64,000 nucleotides of DNA. Origin: Acetobacter orientalis. GTDB lineage: Bacteria; Pseudomonadota; Alphaproteobacteria; Acetobacterales; Acetobacteraceae. The stretch lies in the NCBI RefSeq assembly GCF_000963965.1, contig NZ_BAMX01000013.1, positions 1-64,000 of the forward strand, read 5' to 3'. Made by a program: the position numbers and the translations under genes. The notes under the pieces were generated by a model. It was given only the letters and a program-made list of their open reading frames with translations. It was not told the origin of the DNA and searched no databases. Shown in pieces: positions 28,968-37,270 of the stretch (its first letter is position 1; every line of letters begins with the position of its first letter).

Positions 28968-31900
28968 GCGTCGTCCTCCGTGCGGGCGGTGTTCCACTCC
29001 GGCACGCGGGCCAAGCGGGCATAGTCTGCAAACCGCGGCTCTTGCCCTGGGTGGGGGTGTGACAGGTAGGGTTGCTCGGGGTTGTCATACGCCTCTACCC
29101 GCGCACGCAAGTTGGCCCATGTCTGCTCTGCCAGATCGGTCAGGGTGCAGTCTTTTTCTGACTTAACGCCAGCCTCCTGCCCCGGCTCTGCCCCGCCGGT
29201 GAGCCGCCAATACACCAAGCCTTCAATATCTGGTGGGGGGCTGTCTTTTGGTAAGGGCAAACCAGCAAACCCGCCGCGCAACAACATGGCGGCCTCAAGC
29301 GGTAATTGGGGGCTCCACCCTGAAAGCACATCTCGGATGGTGGGAAGCGTGCCGGTTTTATAGTCACGCACAATAATGCGGCCCTGTTGGTCGTAATCAA
29401 TACGGTCTGCCCGGCCAACCAGTTGAAACGCGCCATGTGGCGCATCTGGCATGTCTACCTTACCACGCAACTCGGTTTTAATGGCGGCTGGGGTGCCGTT
29501 TTCGGCGCGGTATGCGTCTTCGGCCTGCACAACCCATGTGGCTATGCGCATAAGCCTTGGCTCCCACCATGCGCGCAACGCAGGGCGCAGGCTTTGCTCT
29601 GCCAATACGGTTTGGAACATGGCCTGCAATGCGGCCTCTGCATTGTTTGGCCACGCTGTACCGTGGTGGGCAAACCAACGCTCTAGGGCGGCATGCACGA
29701 TCATACCGTAATCAGACGCATCGGCGGCTTCTTCAAGCTCGGGCATGGGCTGTAGGCGCAACACATGGCGGGCATAAATGGCGTAGGGATCGCGCATCCA
29801 TGTTTCAATTTCGGTCACGCTTAAGCGGCGGGGGCGGAGGGCAACCGCAGGTGTGGGGCGGGGTGGTTTAACGGGCTGCGCTGGCCCTGCCGGGCGGTCT
29901 AACATGGCCAGCCAGTCTGCTACCGGGTGAAGCGGCACTTTAGCCCCCCGCCCCGCCAGAAATGCCTCCAACCGCGAAAGCCAACGCGCAGGCACAACCG
30001 GTGCGCCGTCTCGCCGCCGGGGGCAAGACAGCACGACCTCAGATGCGGCTGTAGCACTCGCAAAAAAATCGTGCGCAGCTTGGCCTATGCTTTGCTCGGG
30101 CGATGGTAGGCCAATTTCTTGGCGCATAGGGCGGCTCATCCATGGCCCGGCATCAGCTACCGGGGGCCATACGCCTTCTGCCAAGCCCCCTAAAATAACA
30201 GTATCTGCTGTTTGCAGGCGGGCCTCAAATAACCCCCAAATAAGTACACGCGGGTGTAGGGCTGCGGGGTCTCCCCCCCGGCGGCTGGCCACACGTTCTT
30301 CAGCCAATACAGCACTCAGCAAACCATCGAGCACGGCAGGGGGTTGGGGCGGTAAAATATCTGTTGCCAGCATAAGCTCTGTCAGTTTGCCAGCCAGAAG
30401 GTTACCGTCCTCACCCCGCCAAAGGCGTTGGGGGGCTTCTTCCGTATCGGTTGCAACCAGACGCTCCACCGTTTGTACCAATGCGGCCAGCAGGTCTGGC
30501 ACGGGGGCCTGAAAACCGGGTGCGCCTACGGTAACATGCTCTGGCATAATAGCAGCCTGTTCGGCTGTATCAGGCCATGCCAGCACAGGCTCCAAGCACG
30601 TTGCCACACGGTCTATAAAGGCAAGTAGTGGCTCTGGGCCAAAGGGGCGGTCGGCCTCGGCCCCCGCTTCTGTCTGGGCGGCTTTTTTCTCGTGCTTAGC
30701 CTGCTCTGCCAAAGCGCGCTCTGCGGCCGCACGTAGGGCTGCAAAACCGGGTGGGGGTGCTGGGCCGCGCAGCACAACACGCTCTAACAAACGGGCAGAC
30801 GCACGGCACACACCCGCAGGCAGCCCACACGCCACAAGCGGGTGTTTTAACAAAGAAAGTAACGGCACCGGGGCGTAATGGCTTTCTACCACTTGGGCCA
30901 CAAGCCGCAGCAACACCCCACCCGGTGTGCCAATGAGAGAGGCCCCGCCGCTATCATCGGCCAAAATACCCCAGCGTGAGAGCTCGGTTACCACACGGGC
31001 TGCCAAGCCCCGGTCTGGAGTAATAAGGGCTGCCCGCTTACCCGGTTGCTCCAGCACATTGCGCATAACCATGGCAATGGCCACGGCTTCTTCCTGCTGG
31101 TCTGCCGCATCAAGTTTAGACACATTAGGCAACGCCACGGGGCCAGCTTTTGCCCAGTCATCCAACGCAGAAGCCGGGAGTAGGGCACGGCCTAAAACAT
31201 GTGCACGCTCTATAAACCCACCTTGGCCGTGCCACACCTGCACATCGGCCCGCGTGGCCTCTAGGGCCGCAAGTAAATGGCTTAAACCAGCTTGCGGGTG
31301 GCTATCGGGTAGGGTCGCAAACACATCGTCCGGCATGGCCATATCTAGCCCCGGCACAACCACCATACCGGCGGGGCAAGCCATAATAGCCCGTAATGCC
31401 TCTGCCGTTGCGGGCATAATATTGGTAAACCCTGCGGCCCATAGGGGTGTTTCGTCACCCTGCTCCGCCTGTTTGTGCCACGCTGCAGCTTGCGCACGGA
31501 GCAAGGCCACCTGCCGGGCTACGGGGTTCATCACGCCTTGCGCCTGTAACCATGCAGGCCATGCCTTGGTTACAATTTCCAGAAATTCGAGAATAATTTG
31601 CCAATGTTGTGCAAAACCGTCCTGCACGGCACCGGGTAAGCGCTCGGCTAAGGGCACATCGGCCCACTCGGCTTCGTCCATTAATTCAGCGAGTGCTTTG
31701 GCGAGTGGCCATGCTTGGTCGAGTGTTGGGCGTGTGCCAAAGGCTTTATCGGCATGCAACACAAGCCGGGTCAGGACAGCAAGGCGGGTCATGCCTGCTA
31801 CGGCGGGGGGAAGAGCCAGCCCTTGCTCGCCGCCTAAACCAGAGGCAAGGCCAAGCTCTGCTTCATCCAGCGCACTAATAGGCACAATGCGGGGCAGCAG

Positions 31901-32140
31901 CATGGGTTTGCCGTCCATGTGCCGCAAAAAGGCTTCAGTTAAGCCGCGCGCCGCGCGCCTGCCGGGCAAAACAAGTGTACCATTGCCCATAAGGTGCGGG
32001 TCCCACCCGGCAGCGTCGAGCCAGCGCAGTGCAAGTTGATCCAGAAATGGTAAATGCGCAGGAATTGTAGCCAGCTTAACCTTACCAACGGGTACATTGG
32101 CATGCGGCACCATGTGCCCAAATACTTCAGCGTGGGTCAT
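28964..32140 (-). CDS. addB: Double-strand break repair protein AddB
   Basis: Partner subunit of AddAB, with a degenerate helicase-like body and a C-terminal nuclease. The 1058-residue length is normal. The N-terminal region has no strong Walker A, as is usual for alphaproteobacterial AddB. The nuclease motif is visible as LVGRADRIDYDQQGRIIVRDYKTG in two parts (the D of RADRID and the D-Y-K core). The start overlaps tsaE by ATGA and the stop overlaps addA by ATGA, so all three genes should be made in a fixed ratio. The antisense strand is rich in long open frames; these are shadows. Confidence 0.93.
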   Translation of the reverse strand: MTHAEVFGHMVPHANVPVGKVKLATIPAHLPFLDQLALRWLDAAGWDPHLMGNGTLVLPGRRAARGLTEAFLRHMDGKPMLLPRIVPISALDEAELGLASGLGGEQGLALPPAVAGMTRLAVLTRLVLHADKAFGTRPTLDQAWPLAKALAELMDEAEWADVPLAERLPGAVQDGFAQHWQIILEFLEIVTKAWPAWLQAQGVMNPVARQVALLRAQAAAWHKQAEQGDETPLWAAGFTNIMPATAEALRAIMACPAGMVVVPGLDMAMPDDVFATLPDSHPQAGLSHLLAALEATRADVQVWHGQGGFIERAHVLGRALLPASALDDWAKAGPVALPNVSKLDAADQQEEAVAIAMVMRNVLEQPGKRAALITPDRGLAARVVTELSRWGILADDSGGASLIGTPGGVLLRLVAQVVESHYAPVPLLSLLKHPLVACGLPAGVCRASARLLERVVLRGPAPPPGFAALRAAAERALAEQAKHEKKAAQTEAGAEADRPFGPEPLLAFIDRVATCLEPVLAWPDTAEQAAIMPEHVTVGAPGFQAPVPDLLAALVQTVERLVATDTEEAPQRLWRGEDGNLLAGKLTELMLATDILPPQPPAVLDGLLSAVLAEERVASRRGGDPAALHPRVLIWGLFEARLQTADTVILGGLAEGVWPPVADAGPWMSRPMRQEIGLPSPEQSIGQAAHDFFASATAASEVVLSCPRRRDGAPVVPARWLSRLEAFLAGRGAKVPLHPVADWLAMLDRPAGPAQPVKPPRPTPAVALRPRRLSVTEIETWMRDPYAIYARHVLRLQPMPELEEAADASDYGMIVHAALERWFAHHGTAWPNNAEAALQAMFQTVLAEQSLRPALRAWWEPRLMRIATWVVQAEDAYRAENGTPAAIKTELRGKVDMPDAPHGAFQLVGRADRIDYDQQGRIIVRDYKTGTLPTIRDVLSGWSPQLPLEAAMLLRGGFAGLPLPKDSPPPDIEGLVYWRLTGGAEPGQEAGVKSEKDCTLTDLAEQTWANLRARVEAYDNPEQPYLSHPHPGQEPRFADYARLARVPEWNTARTEDDA

Positions 32141-32598
32141 GGGGCTTGCACTACCCCCGCTGCAGGTAGGCGGTCTTGCCAGCCTTCGACACTCAAGCTG
32201 CGCACACCATCAGCCCCAACGGTTAAAGTAAGCTGCAAAGCGTCTTGTGGGGCTAGGTCTTCTAGGCGTTCTGGCCATTCAACAAGCACAATCCCTTCTC
32301 TGGCTTCGTCCCACCCCAACTCTTCCAGTTCATCTGGGCCGCCAAGCCGCCACAGGTCAAAATGAGAGAGTGCGCCAATGGGAGCCTGATAGGTTTGCAC
32401 CAAGGTGTAAGTAGGGCTTGGCACTTCTAAGGCCGGGTTTTGGCAAACGGCCCGTAAAAAAGCCCGTGCAAACACGCTTTTGCCTGCCCCAAGCGGGCCA
32501 GAAAGCAAAATGACATCACCCACACGCGCCAATTTGGCAAAATATCTCGCCAGATCCTGCGTCGCGTCTTCAGTGTGCAAAAGGTGGGTGCTGGCCAT
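32137..32598 (-). CDS. tsaE: tRNA threonylcarbamoyladenosine biosynthesis ATPase TsaE
   Basis: ATPase of the TsaB-TsaD-TsaE complex that forms the t6A modification at position 37 of ANN-decoding tRNAs. It has 153 residues. The Walker A motif SGPLGAGKSVFARAFLR is near residue 38, followed by the family block VPSPTYTLVQTY and the aspartate region FDLWRLGGPDELEELGW. It is the first gene of the unit with addB and addA. tRNA-Thr, decoded by ACA and so a t6A substrate, is at 22365. The 486 bases upstream are AT-rich and should hold the promoter. Confidence 0.93.
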   Translation of the reverse strand: MASTHLLHTEDATQDLARYFAKLARVGDVILLSGPLGAGKSVFARAFLRAVCQNPALEVPSPTYTLVQTYQAPIGALSHFDLWRLGGPDELEELGWDEAREGIVLVEWPERLEDLAPQDALQLTLTVGADGVRSLSVEGWQDRLPAAGVVQAP

Positions 32599-33084
32599 TA
32601 TCTTTTCTCTCCGCAGCCGAAGGGTACGCTTCTGTTTAAGCGTTTAAGCCCCAGAACAAAAGGCAGACACACCCAGAGCCCCACGCTTTGAATGTGCGCT
32701 CCATCATCTGTCTCCGCTTTTTCTTACGCTTGTTTGGTGCGGAAACTCTTTTTTAAGAGTGTTTCATCTTTCTTAAACATTGCTCAATTTTTATTTATAG
32801 TACATAACGCAGTAATGTTTTTTCTGCTTTGTTTGTATTTTGATAACGTATGAAAATTTGGTTTACTTAAAGAAATCAAAGGAAGGATTCAATTTTCAAT
32901 GACAATAAAAGCAACATTCATGAATTTAAGGTTTAATACATCTTTTTTCACTAAAAATTTTATCACGAAATCGACAATTCACTTTTTCGTGATATTATAT
33001 AAAAACACCTAAAAGTATATTATAGCCTTAACATCACAACCAATAGGTGTGATGCACACTCTTTGTGGGGGAGTTCAAACCACA
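32599..33084. promoter_or_regulatory. AT-rich intergenic island before the CtrA-like gene
   Basis: 486 bases lie between divergent tsaE and the response regulator, and the right two thirds are strikingly AT-rich. It contains: GAAACTCTT/AAGAGTGTTTC, a bulged hairpin at about 32741-32771; a 37-residue open frame at 32899-33012 preceded by GGAAGG, rich in Phe, Lys and Asn, which I do not trust as a gene; and a perfect 10-base inverted repeat, TATCACGAAA/TTTCGTGATA, at 32961-32994. Several TTAA half-sites occur, but I find no TTAA-N7-TTAA full CtrA box. Confidence 0.5.
32961..32994. promoter_or_regulatory. Perfect 10-base inverted repeat upstream of the regulator gene
   Basis: TATCACGAAA and TTTCGTGATA are separated by 14 bases, centred about 107 bases before the regulator's ATG. 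The centre-to-centre spacing of the arms is about two helical turns, which suits a dimeric DNA-binding protein such as an autoregulator. An RNA hairpin is an alternative. Confidence 0.4.
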
Positions 33085-33847
33085 ATGCGTATTCTATTCG
33101 CTGAAGATAACCAGGCCTCGGCCAAGAAGATACTTCCTGCACTAACGCGCGCTGGTTTGGTGACGGATATTGCCACATCTGGGCAAGACACGCTGGAAAT
33201 GCTGCGTAACTACAGTTACGGTCTTGCCGTTATAGAGCTGATTTTACCCGATATGGACGGGTACGATATTATCAGCGCCGCCCGCACCATGAAAATTCAG
33301 ACTCCCATCATCGTGCTGTCTTCCATTGATAAGCCTCATTCCAAAATAAAGGCTTTTACCAATGGTGCAGATGATTACCTCACCAAACCATTCGACACAG
33401 ATGAACTTGTGGCACGTATTCAAGCCATTTTGCGGCGCTCTGGCGGGTTCTCAAGCCCTATTACGCAGGTTGGCAACCTGGTGATGGATATGAACACCCA
33501 TGCGGTTATGGTGAACGAGCAGCCCGTACACCTAACAGGCAAAGAGTTCTCTATTCTGGAACTGCTGATTTTGCGCAAAGACATTGCTCTTACTAAGGAA
33601 ATGTTCCTTAACCACCTTTATGGCGGCAGAGATGAGCCAGACGTAAAAAATTATTGATGTCTTTATCTGTAAGTTGCGCAAAAAACTGCAAGAAGCTGGA
33701 GCGGGCAACCTTATCTCTACCATCTGGGGCCGTGGTTACATTCTAACCGACCCCAAAAATAAAAAAAATGCAGCCCCCAACGCTAACCACACAACCTCTC
33801 CACCACCATGCTTTCAGCCTGATCTGTGCCGTCAAGCCGCCAGCTAA
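33085..33847 (+). pseudogene. CtrA-like response regulator, Glu at the phosphosite, frameshifted
   Basis: An OmpR/PhoB-type response regulator closest to CtrA, the alphaproteobacterial cell-cycle and motility regulator. The receiver domain (1-~120) has the acidic pair in LFAEDN (7-8), Ser at about 79-80, and Lys101 in YLTKPF, but the phosphoacceptor at residue 51 is Glu (IELILPDMDG) instead of Asp. The winged-helix domain has the CtrA-typical HLTGKEFSILELL and LTKEMFLNHLYGG. At 33645-33650 a run of six A puts the frame one base out, and translation stops at 33657 after 190 residues, losing the recognition helix and wing. Reading five A restores [13 protein letters not shown] and WGRGYIL and runs to a stop at 33847 (253 residues). 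The start ATG at 33085 follows GGGGAG. It could be a true pseudogene, a slippage-controlled gene or a base-calling error. Confidence 0.85.
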
Positions 33848-33857
33848 CACTGTAAAC

Positions 33858-34667
33858 CTATTGTTGGGCAACCACTGTGTGTGCGTGCCAAAGCGGGCCT
33901 GCCCCCTGCCCTAAACCGGGAGCTTGTAAAATAGCTTCCCGCACATACTGCCGCGCTTTTGCAACCGCGTCTTGCATGGCATGCCCTTGTGCCAACAGGG
34001 TTGCAAGCGCACTTGCTAAAGTACAGCCCGTGCCATGCGTGTGCCGGGTTTGAACGCGCGTATCGGTAAATTCGGTAAAGCCTGCGCTATCACACAACAC
34101 ATCTACCAAAATATGACCGCTCAAGTGGCCACCCTTTAGTAAAACGGTAGCGCCTGTTTGGTTGCGCAGCATTTGGGCTGCGGTACGCATAGCCCCAACA
34201 CTGTCTATACTCAGCCCCGTTAAGCACTCAGCTTCTGGTAAGTTGGGGGTCAACACACTTGCTTGCGGAAACAACACCGCCTGCATGGTGCTTACTGCCT
34301 CGTTTTGCAAAAGGGCCGCACCACCTTTCGCTACCATAACGGGGTCGACCACGACTGGCAGGTTAGGTATGTGCTTGCGGTAACGTGCTATTTCTTCTGC
34401 AATGGTACAAATTTCTGCGCAGCCACCCAGCATGCCGGTTTTAATGGCATCGGTGCCTAAATCATCCAGCACACAGCGTATCTGTTGGCGCACAAAGTCT
34501 GGTGGCACAGGCAAAATACCCGCTACACCCAACGTGTTTTGCGCAGTTAAGGCCGTTATGGCCGTGGTGGCATAGCCACCAAGGGCCATTATGGCCTTAA
34601 TATCTGCCTGTATTCCGGCCCCTCCGCCAGAATCACTCCCGGCAATGGACAGAACACGCGCTGGCAT
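33858..34667 (-). CDS. thiD: Hydroxymethylpyrimidine/phosphomethylpyrimidine kinase
   Basis: Phosphorylates HMP and HMP-phosphate to HMP-diphosphate for thiamine synthesis. The 269-residue ribokinase-fold protein begins [25 protein letters not shown], the family N-terminus. It carries the conserved DPVMVAKGG and, near the C-terminus, HTHGTGCTLASA with the catalytic Cys/Asp region of the anion hole. I chose the ATG at 34667, which overlaps the glmM stop by one base (TAATG). No thiamine riboswitch is visible, as expected for a gene read through from glmM. It is convergent with the regulator gene, with ten bases between them. Confidence 0.93.
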   Translation of the reverse strand: MPARVLSIAGSDSGGGAGIQADIKAIMALGGYATTAITALTAQNTLGVAGILPVPPDFVRQQIRCVLDDLGTDAIKTGMLGGCAEICTIAEEIARYRKHIPNLPVVVDPVMVAKGGAALLQNEAVSTMQAVLFPQASVLTPNLPEAECLTGLSIDSVGAMRTAAQMLRNQTGATVLLKGGHLSGHILVDVLCDSAGFTEFTDTRVQTRHTHGTGCTLASALATLLAQGHAMQDAVAKARQYVREAILQAPGLGQGAGPLWHAHTVVAQQ

Positions 34668-36025
34668 TAGACCTGCTCGCTCACGGTTTGAATAACGTGG
34701 CACATCTCGGCCACCGCGCCATCAACCAAGGCAGCATCTTCAGCTTCTACCATAACACGCACCAATGGCTCTGTGCCGCTTTTGCGCAACACCAAACGCC
34801 CACGGCCTTTAAGCAGGTTTTCAACTTCTATACGTTTGCTTTGCACACAGTCTGCTTCTAACGGGCTGGGGCCTGTAAAGCGTACATTCTGCAATTTCTG
34901 CGGAAAGGGGTTAAACAAACGGCATACTTCACTGGCAGGCCGCCCCTCTTCAACCAAAACTGCCAGAATTTGCAGGGCCGCAACCAAACCATCGCCGGTA
35001 GTGCCAAAGTCTGTCAGCACCATATGGCCAGATTGCTCGCCCCCTACATTGCTACCCAGCTCACGCATGCGCTCCACCACGTAGCGGTCTCCTACCGCGG
35101 TGCGCTCCAACCCAACGTTCAGGCCATTCAAAAACCGCTCCAGCCCCATATTAGACATAACGGTTGCCACAACAGACTGGCCAGCCAAGCGCCCTTCGCG
35201 TGCATAAGACTTCGCAATAAGAGCCAGTATCTGGTCACCATCAATAAGGCAGCCTGTCTCATCGGCTATCAGCACACGGTCGGCATCCCCATCTAGGGCA
35301 ATACCGAGATGGGCTTTGTGTTGCACAACGGCGGCGCACAAGGCTTCGGGGTGGGTAGAGCCGCATTGCTCGTTAATATTTACCCCATCTGGGCTACACC
35401 CAATACGGATAACTTCTGCCCCCAACTCCCACAATGCGGTAGGGGCCACGCGGTAAGCCGAGCCGTTGGCACAATCAATGACAATTTTCATGCCATCAAG
35501 CCGCAGCTTACGCGGGAAAGACGATTTAGCATTTTCAACATAACGCCCCGCCGCATCGTTCAAGCGGGATGCACGGCCTATTTTTTCAGGTGTGGCCAAA
35601 CGGTGCGTTAGGTCGGCCTCCATCAGGTCTTCAATTTCTGTTTCGTCCTGATCAGACAGTTTAAAGCCGTCTGGCCCAAACAGCTTAATACCGTTATCGC
35701 CAAACGGGTTATGCGACGCTGAAATCATAACCCCGAGGTCTGCCCGTAAAGAGCGTGTAAGAAAGGCAATGGCAGGGGTAGGCAATGGGCCAACCAGTGT
35801 TACGTCCATACCAGCAGACAAAAAGCCTGCCACCATAGCGCTTTCAATCATGTAGCCAGACAAGCGGGTATCTTTACCCAGCAAAACGCTGTGTCGGTGC
35901 TCGCCCCGTGTAAAACGTAAACCAGCGGCTTGGCCCAAACGTTGGGCGGTTTCTACCGTCATGGGGGCAATATTGGCTGTGCCTCTAATACCGTCTGTGC
36001 CAAAAAGCCGTTTAGTGCGCCCCAT
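34667..36025 (-). CDS. glmM: Phosphoglucosamine mutase
   Basis: Interconverts glucosamine 6-phosphate and 1-phosphate on the way to UDP-GlcNAc, needed for peptidoglycan and lipid A. The 452 residues are of normal length. The N-terminus is [12 protein letters not shown], the phospho-serine loop is [17 protein letters not shown], the metal site is [12 protein letters not shown], and the sugar-binding GGEQSGH and C-terminal [14 protein letters not shown] are present. It is followed by thiD with a one-base overlap. ftsH-folP-glmM is a standard order in Proteobacteria. Confidence 0.96.
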   Translation of the reverse strand: MGRTKRLFGTDGIRGTANIAPMTVETAQRLGQAAGLRFTRGEHRHSVLLGKDTRLSGYMIESAMVAGFLSAGMDVTLVGPLPTPAIAFLTRSLRADLGVMISASHNPFGDNGIKLFGPDGFKLSDQDETEIEDLMEADLTHRLATPEKIGRASRLNDAAGRYVENAKSSFPRKLRLDGMKIVIDCANGSAYRVAPTALWELGAEVIRIGCSPDGVNINEQCGSTHPEALCAAVVQHKAHLGIALDGDADRVLIADETGCLIDGDQILALIAKSYAREGRLAGQSVVATVMSNMGLERFLNGLNVGLERTAVGDRYVVERMRELGSNVGGEQSGHMVLTDFGTTGDGLVAALQILAVLVEEGRPASEVCRLFNPFPQKLQNVRFTGPSPLEADCVQSKRIEVENLLKGRGRLVLRKSGTEPLVRVMVEAEDAALVDGAVAEMCHVIQTVSEQV

Positions 36026-36164
36026 GCTGTACTCTCCTTACTTGCACGCTGTTTTATAGACAGCCCGCACGCCCTAAACAGGAACGAGAGCTGTTTGCTA
36101 TAGGCATGTTCCTAAAACGATTTGAGGTGTTACGGAACCATACCCACAGAAAATGCGGCAATTT

Positions 36165-37199
36165 TTATACGTTATGGACAGACTGCCAAACTTTAACGGC
36201 CTGCACCATGCCCCCCACGTCATGCACGCGCAAAATACTGCCCTTAAGCGCTAAACCACACAGGCTGGCGGCTTGCGTACCGGGGTCTCGTCGTGCCGGG
36301 TTTTGCGCGCCTGTTACCGCCCCAATCATGCGCTTGCGTGAAACGCCCACAACAACACGGCACCCCAAATTAGCCAGTAATGGCAGGCGGGCCAGTAGCT
36401 GCATATTTTGCTCTGTGGTTTTAGCAAACCCAAAGCCGGGGTCTACCATTAGCCGGGCAGGGTCTATGCCCCCTGCAACTGCGCGCTGCACACACTGGCC
36501 CAACTCACGCACCACATCATACCCAATGTCGGTATAGTGGGTGTGCTGCTCCATAGTTTGCGGGGTGCCCCGCATATGCATAAGCATAACCCCGCATGTA
36601 TGCTGGACAAGCAGTGGCAGGGCTTGGGGGTCGTGCATTAGTGCTGACACATCATTAATAACATTAGCCCCAGCGTTAAGAGCCTGCTCCATAACAAAGC
36701 TATTGCGCGTATCGATAGACAACACGGTGTTGGGCGCCTGCGCCCGTAATGCGCATAAGGCCTCTTCAAGCCGGGCCCATTCTTGCTGCGGCGTAACCAG
36801 AGCGGCACCGGGGCGGGTACTTTCTGCCCCAAGGTCGAGCAAGCCCGCACCTGCCCGCACCTGCTCCAAACCTGCCGCCACAGCATGTTGCGCCTGAGCA
36901 TGCACGCCGCCATCGCTAAAGCTGTCTGGGGTAAGGTTTAAAATACCCATAACCTGCGCACCCAGCGGCACCATACCGCCAACAGGGGCAGCAACCACGC
37001 GCGCCAGTTCGGCCTGCCACCCAGCCGGTACAGCTGCAACCGGCATAAAGCCACTGCGGGTATAACCTTCTATGAGGTCAACCAAGGTAAAAGCCGCAGG
37101 GCCACCAGCTAACGGCAGGGCATTACCGGCTTTAACAGCCTCTTGCGCAGCACGGCCATAAACCAGCCCAGCGGGTTCAACTAAACGCGTAAAATCCAT
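36165..37199 (-). CDS. folP: Dihydropteroate synthase
   Basis: Condenses p-aminobenzoate with dihydropterin pyrophosphate, the step blocked by sulfonamides. Its 344 residues are longer than the usual ~280. About 80 N-terminal residues precede MGILNLTPDSFSDGG, the first substrate loop; then come DLGAESTRPGA and VSIDTRNS, with NDVSAL further on. The C-terminal DPGFGFAK and VGVSRKRMIG complete the site. The extra N-terminal segment is not a signal peptide and may be a lineage feature. It follows ftsH on the same strand across a strong hairpin. Confidence 0.93.
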   Translation of the reverse strand: MDFTRLVEPAGLVYGRAAQEAVKAGNALPLAGGPAAFTLVDLIEGYTRSGFMPVAAVPAGWQAELARVVAAPVGGMVPLGAQVMGILNLTPDSFSDGGVHAQAQHAVAAGLEQVRAGAGLLDLGAESTRPGAALVTPQQEWARLEEALCALRAQAPNTVLSIDTRNSFVMEQALNAGANVINDVSALMHDPQALPLLVQHTCGVMLMHMRGTPQTMEQHTHYTDIGYDVVRELGQCVQRAVAGGIDPARLMVDPGFGFAKTTEQNMQLLARLPLLANLGCRVVVGVSRKRMIGAVTGAQNPARRDPGTQAASLCGLALKGSILRVHDVGGMVQAVKVWQSVHNV

Positions 37200-37218
37200 A
37201 CCCTACCCCACAAGACAA

Positions 37219-37246
37219 AGAAGGGCGGCATTACTGCCGCCCTTCT
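37219..37246 (-). terminator. Strong hairpin between ftsH and folP
   Basis: A perfect 12-base stem, AGAAGGGCGGCA with TGCCGCCCTTCT, closes a TTAC loop. On the minus strand it lies 24 bases after the ftsH stop and 20 bases before folP. The following sequence is only weakly T-rich, so it may be a partial terminator or processing site that lowers folP expression relative to ftsH. Confidence 0.65.
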
Positions 37247-37270
37247 GGTACCGTTACCAAAAATGTTCTT

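Noticed and set aside
30927-32039. Plus-strand frame of 370 residues within addB
   Set aside because: It lies antisense to a full-length AddB with family motifs, and its composition (Ser/Ala/Arg) is typical of shadow frames.
32630-32660. Closely spaced TTAA motifs as a CtrA box
   Set aside because: The spacing is four bases, not the seven of the TTAA-N7-TTAA consensus.
34600-34700. Thiamine riboswitch before thiD
   Set aside because: thiD starts inside the glmM stop codon, leaving no leader for one.
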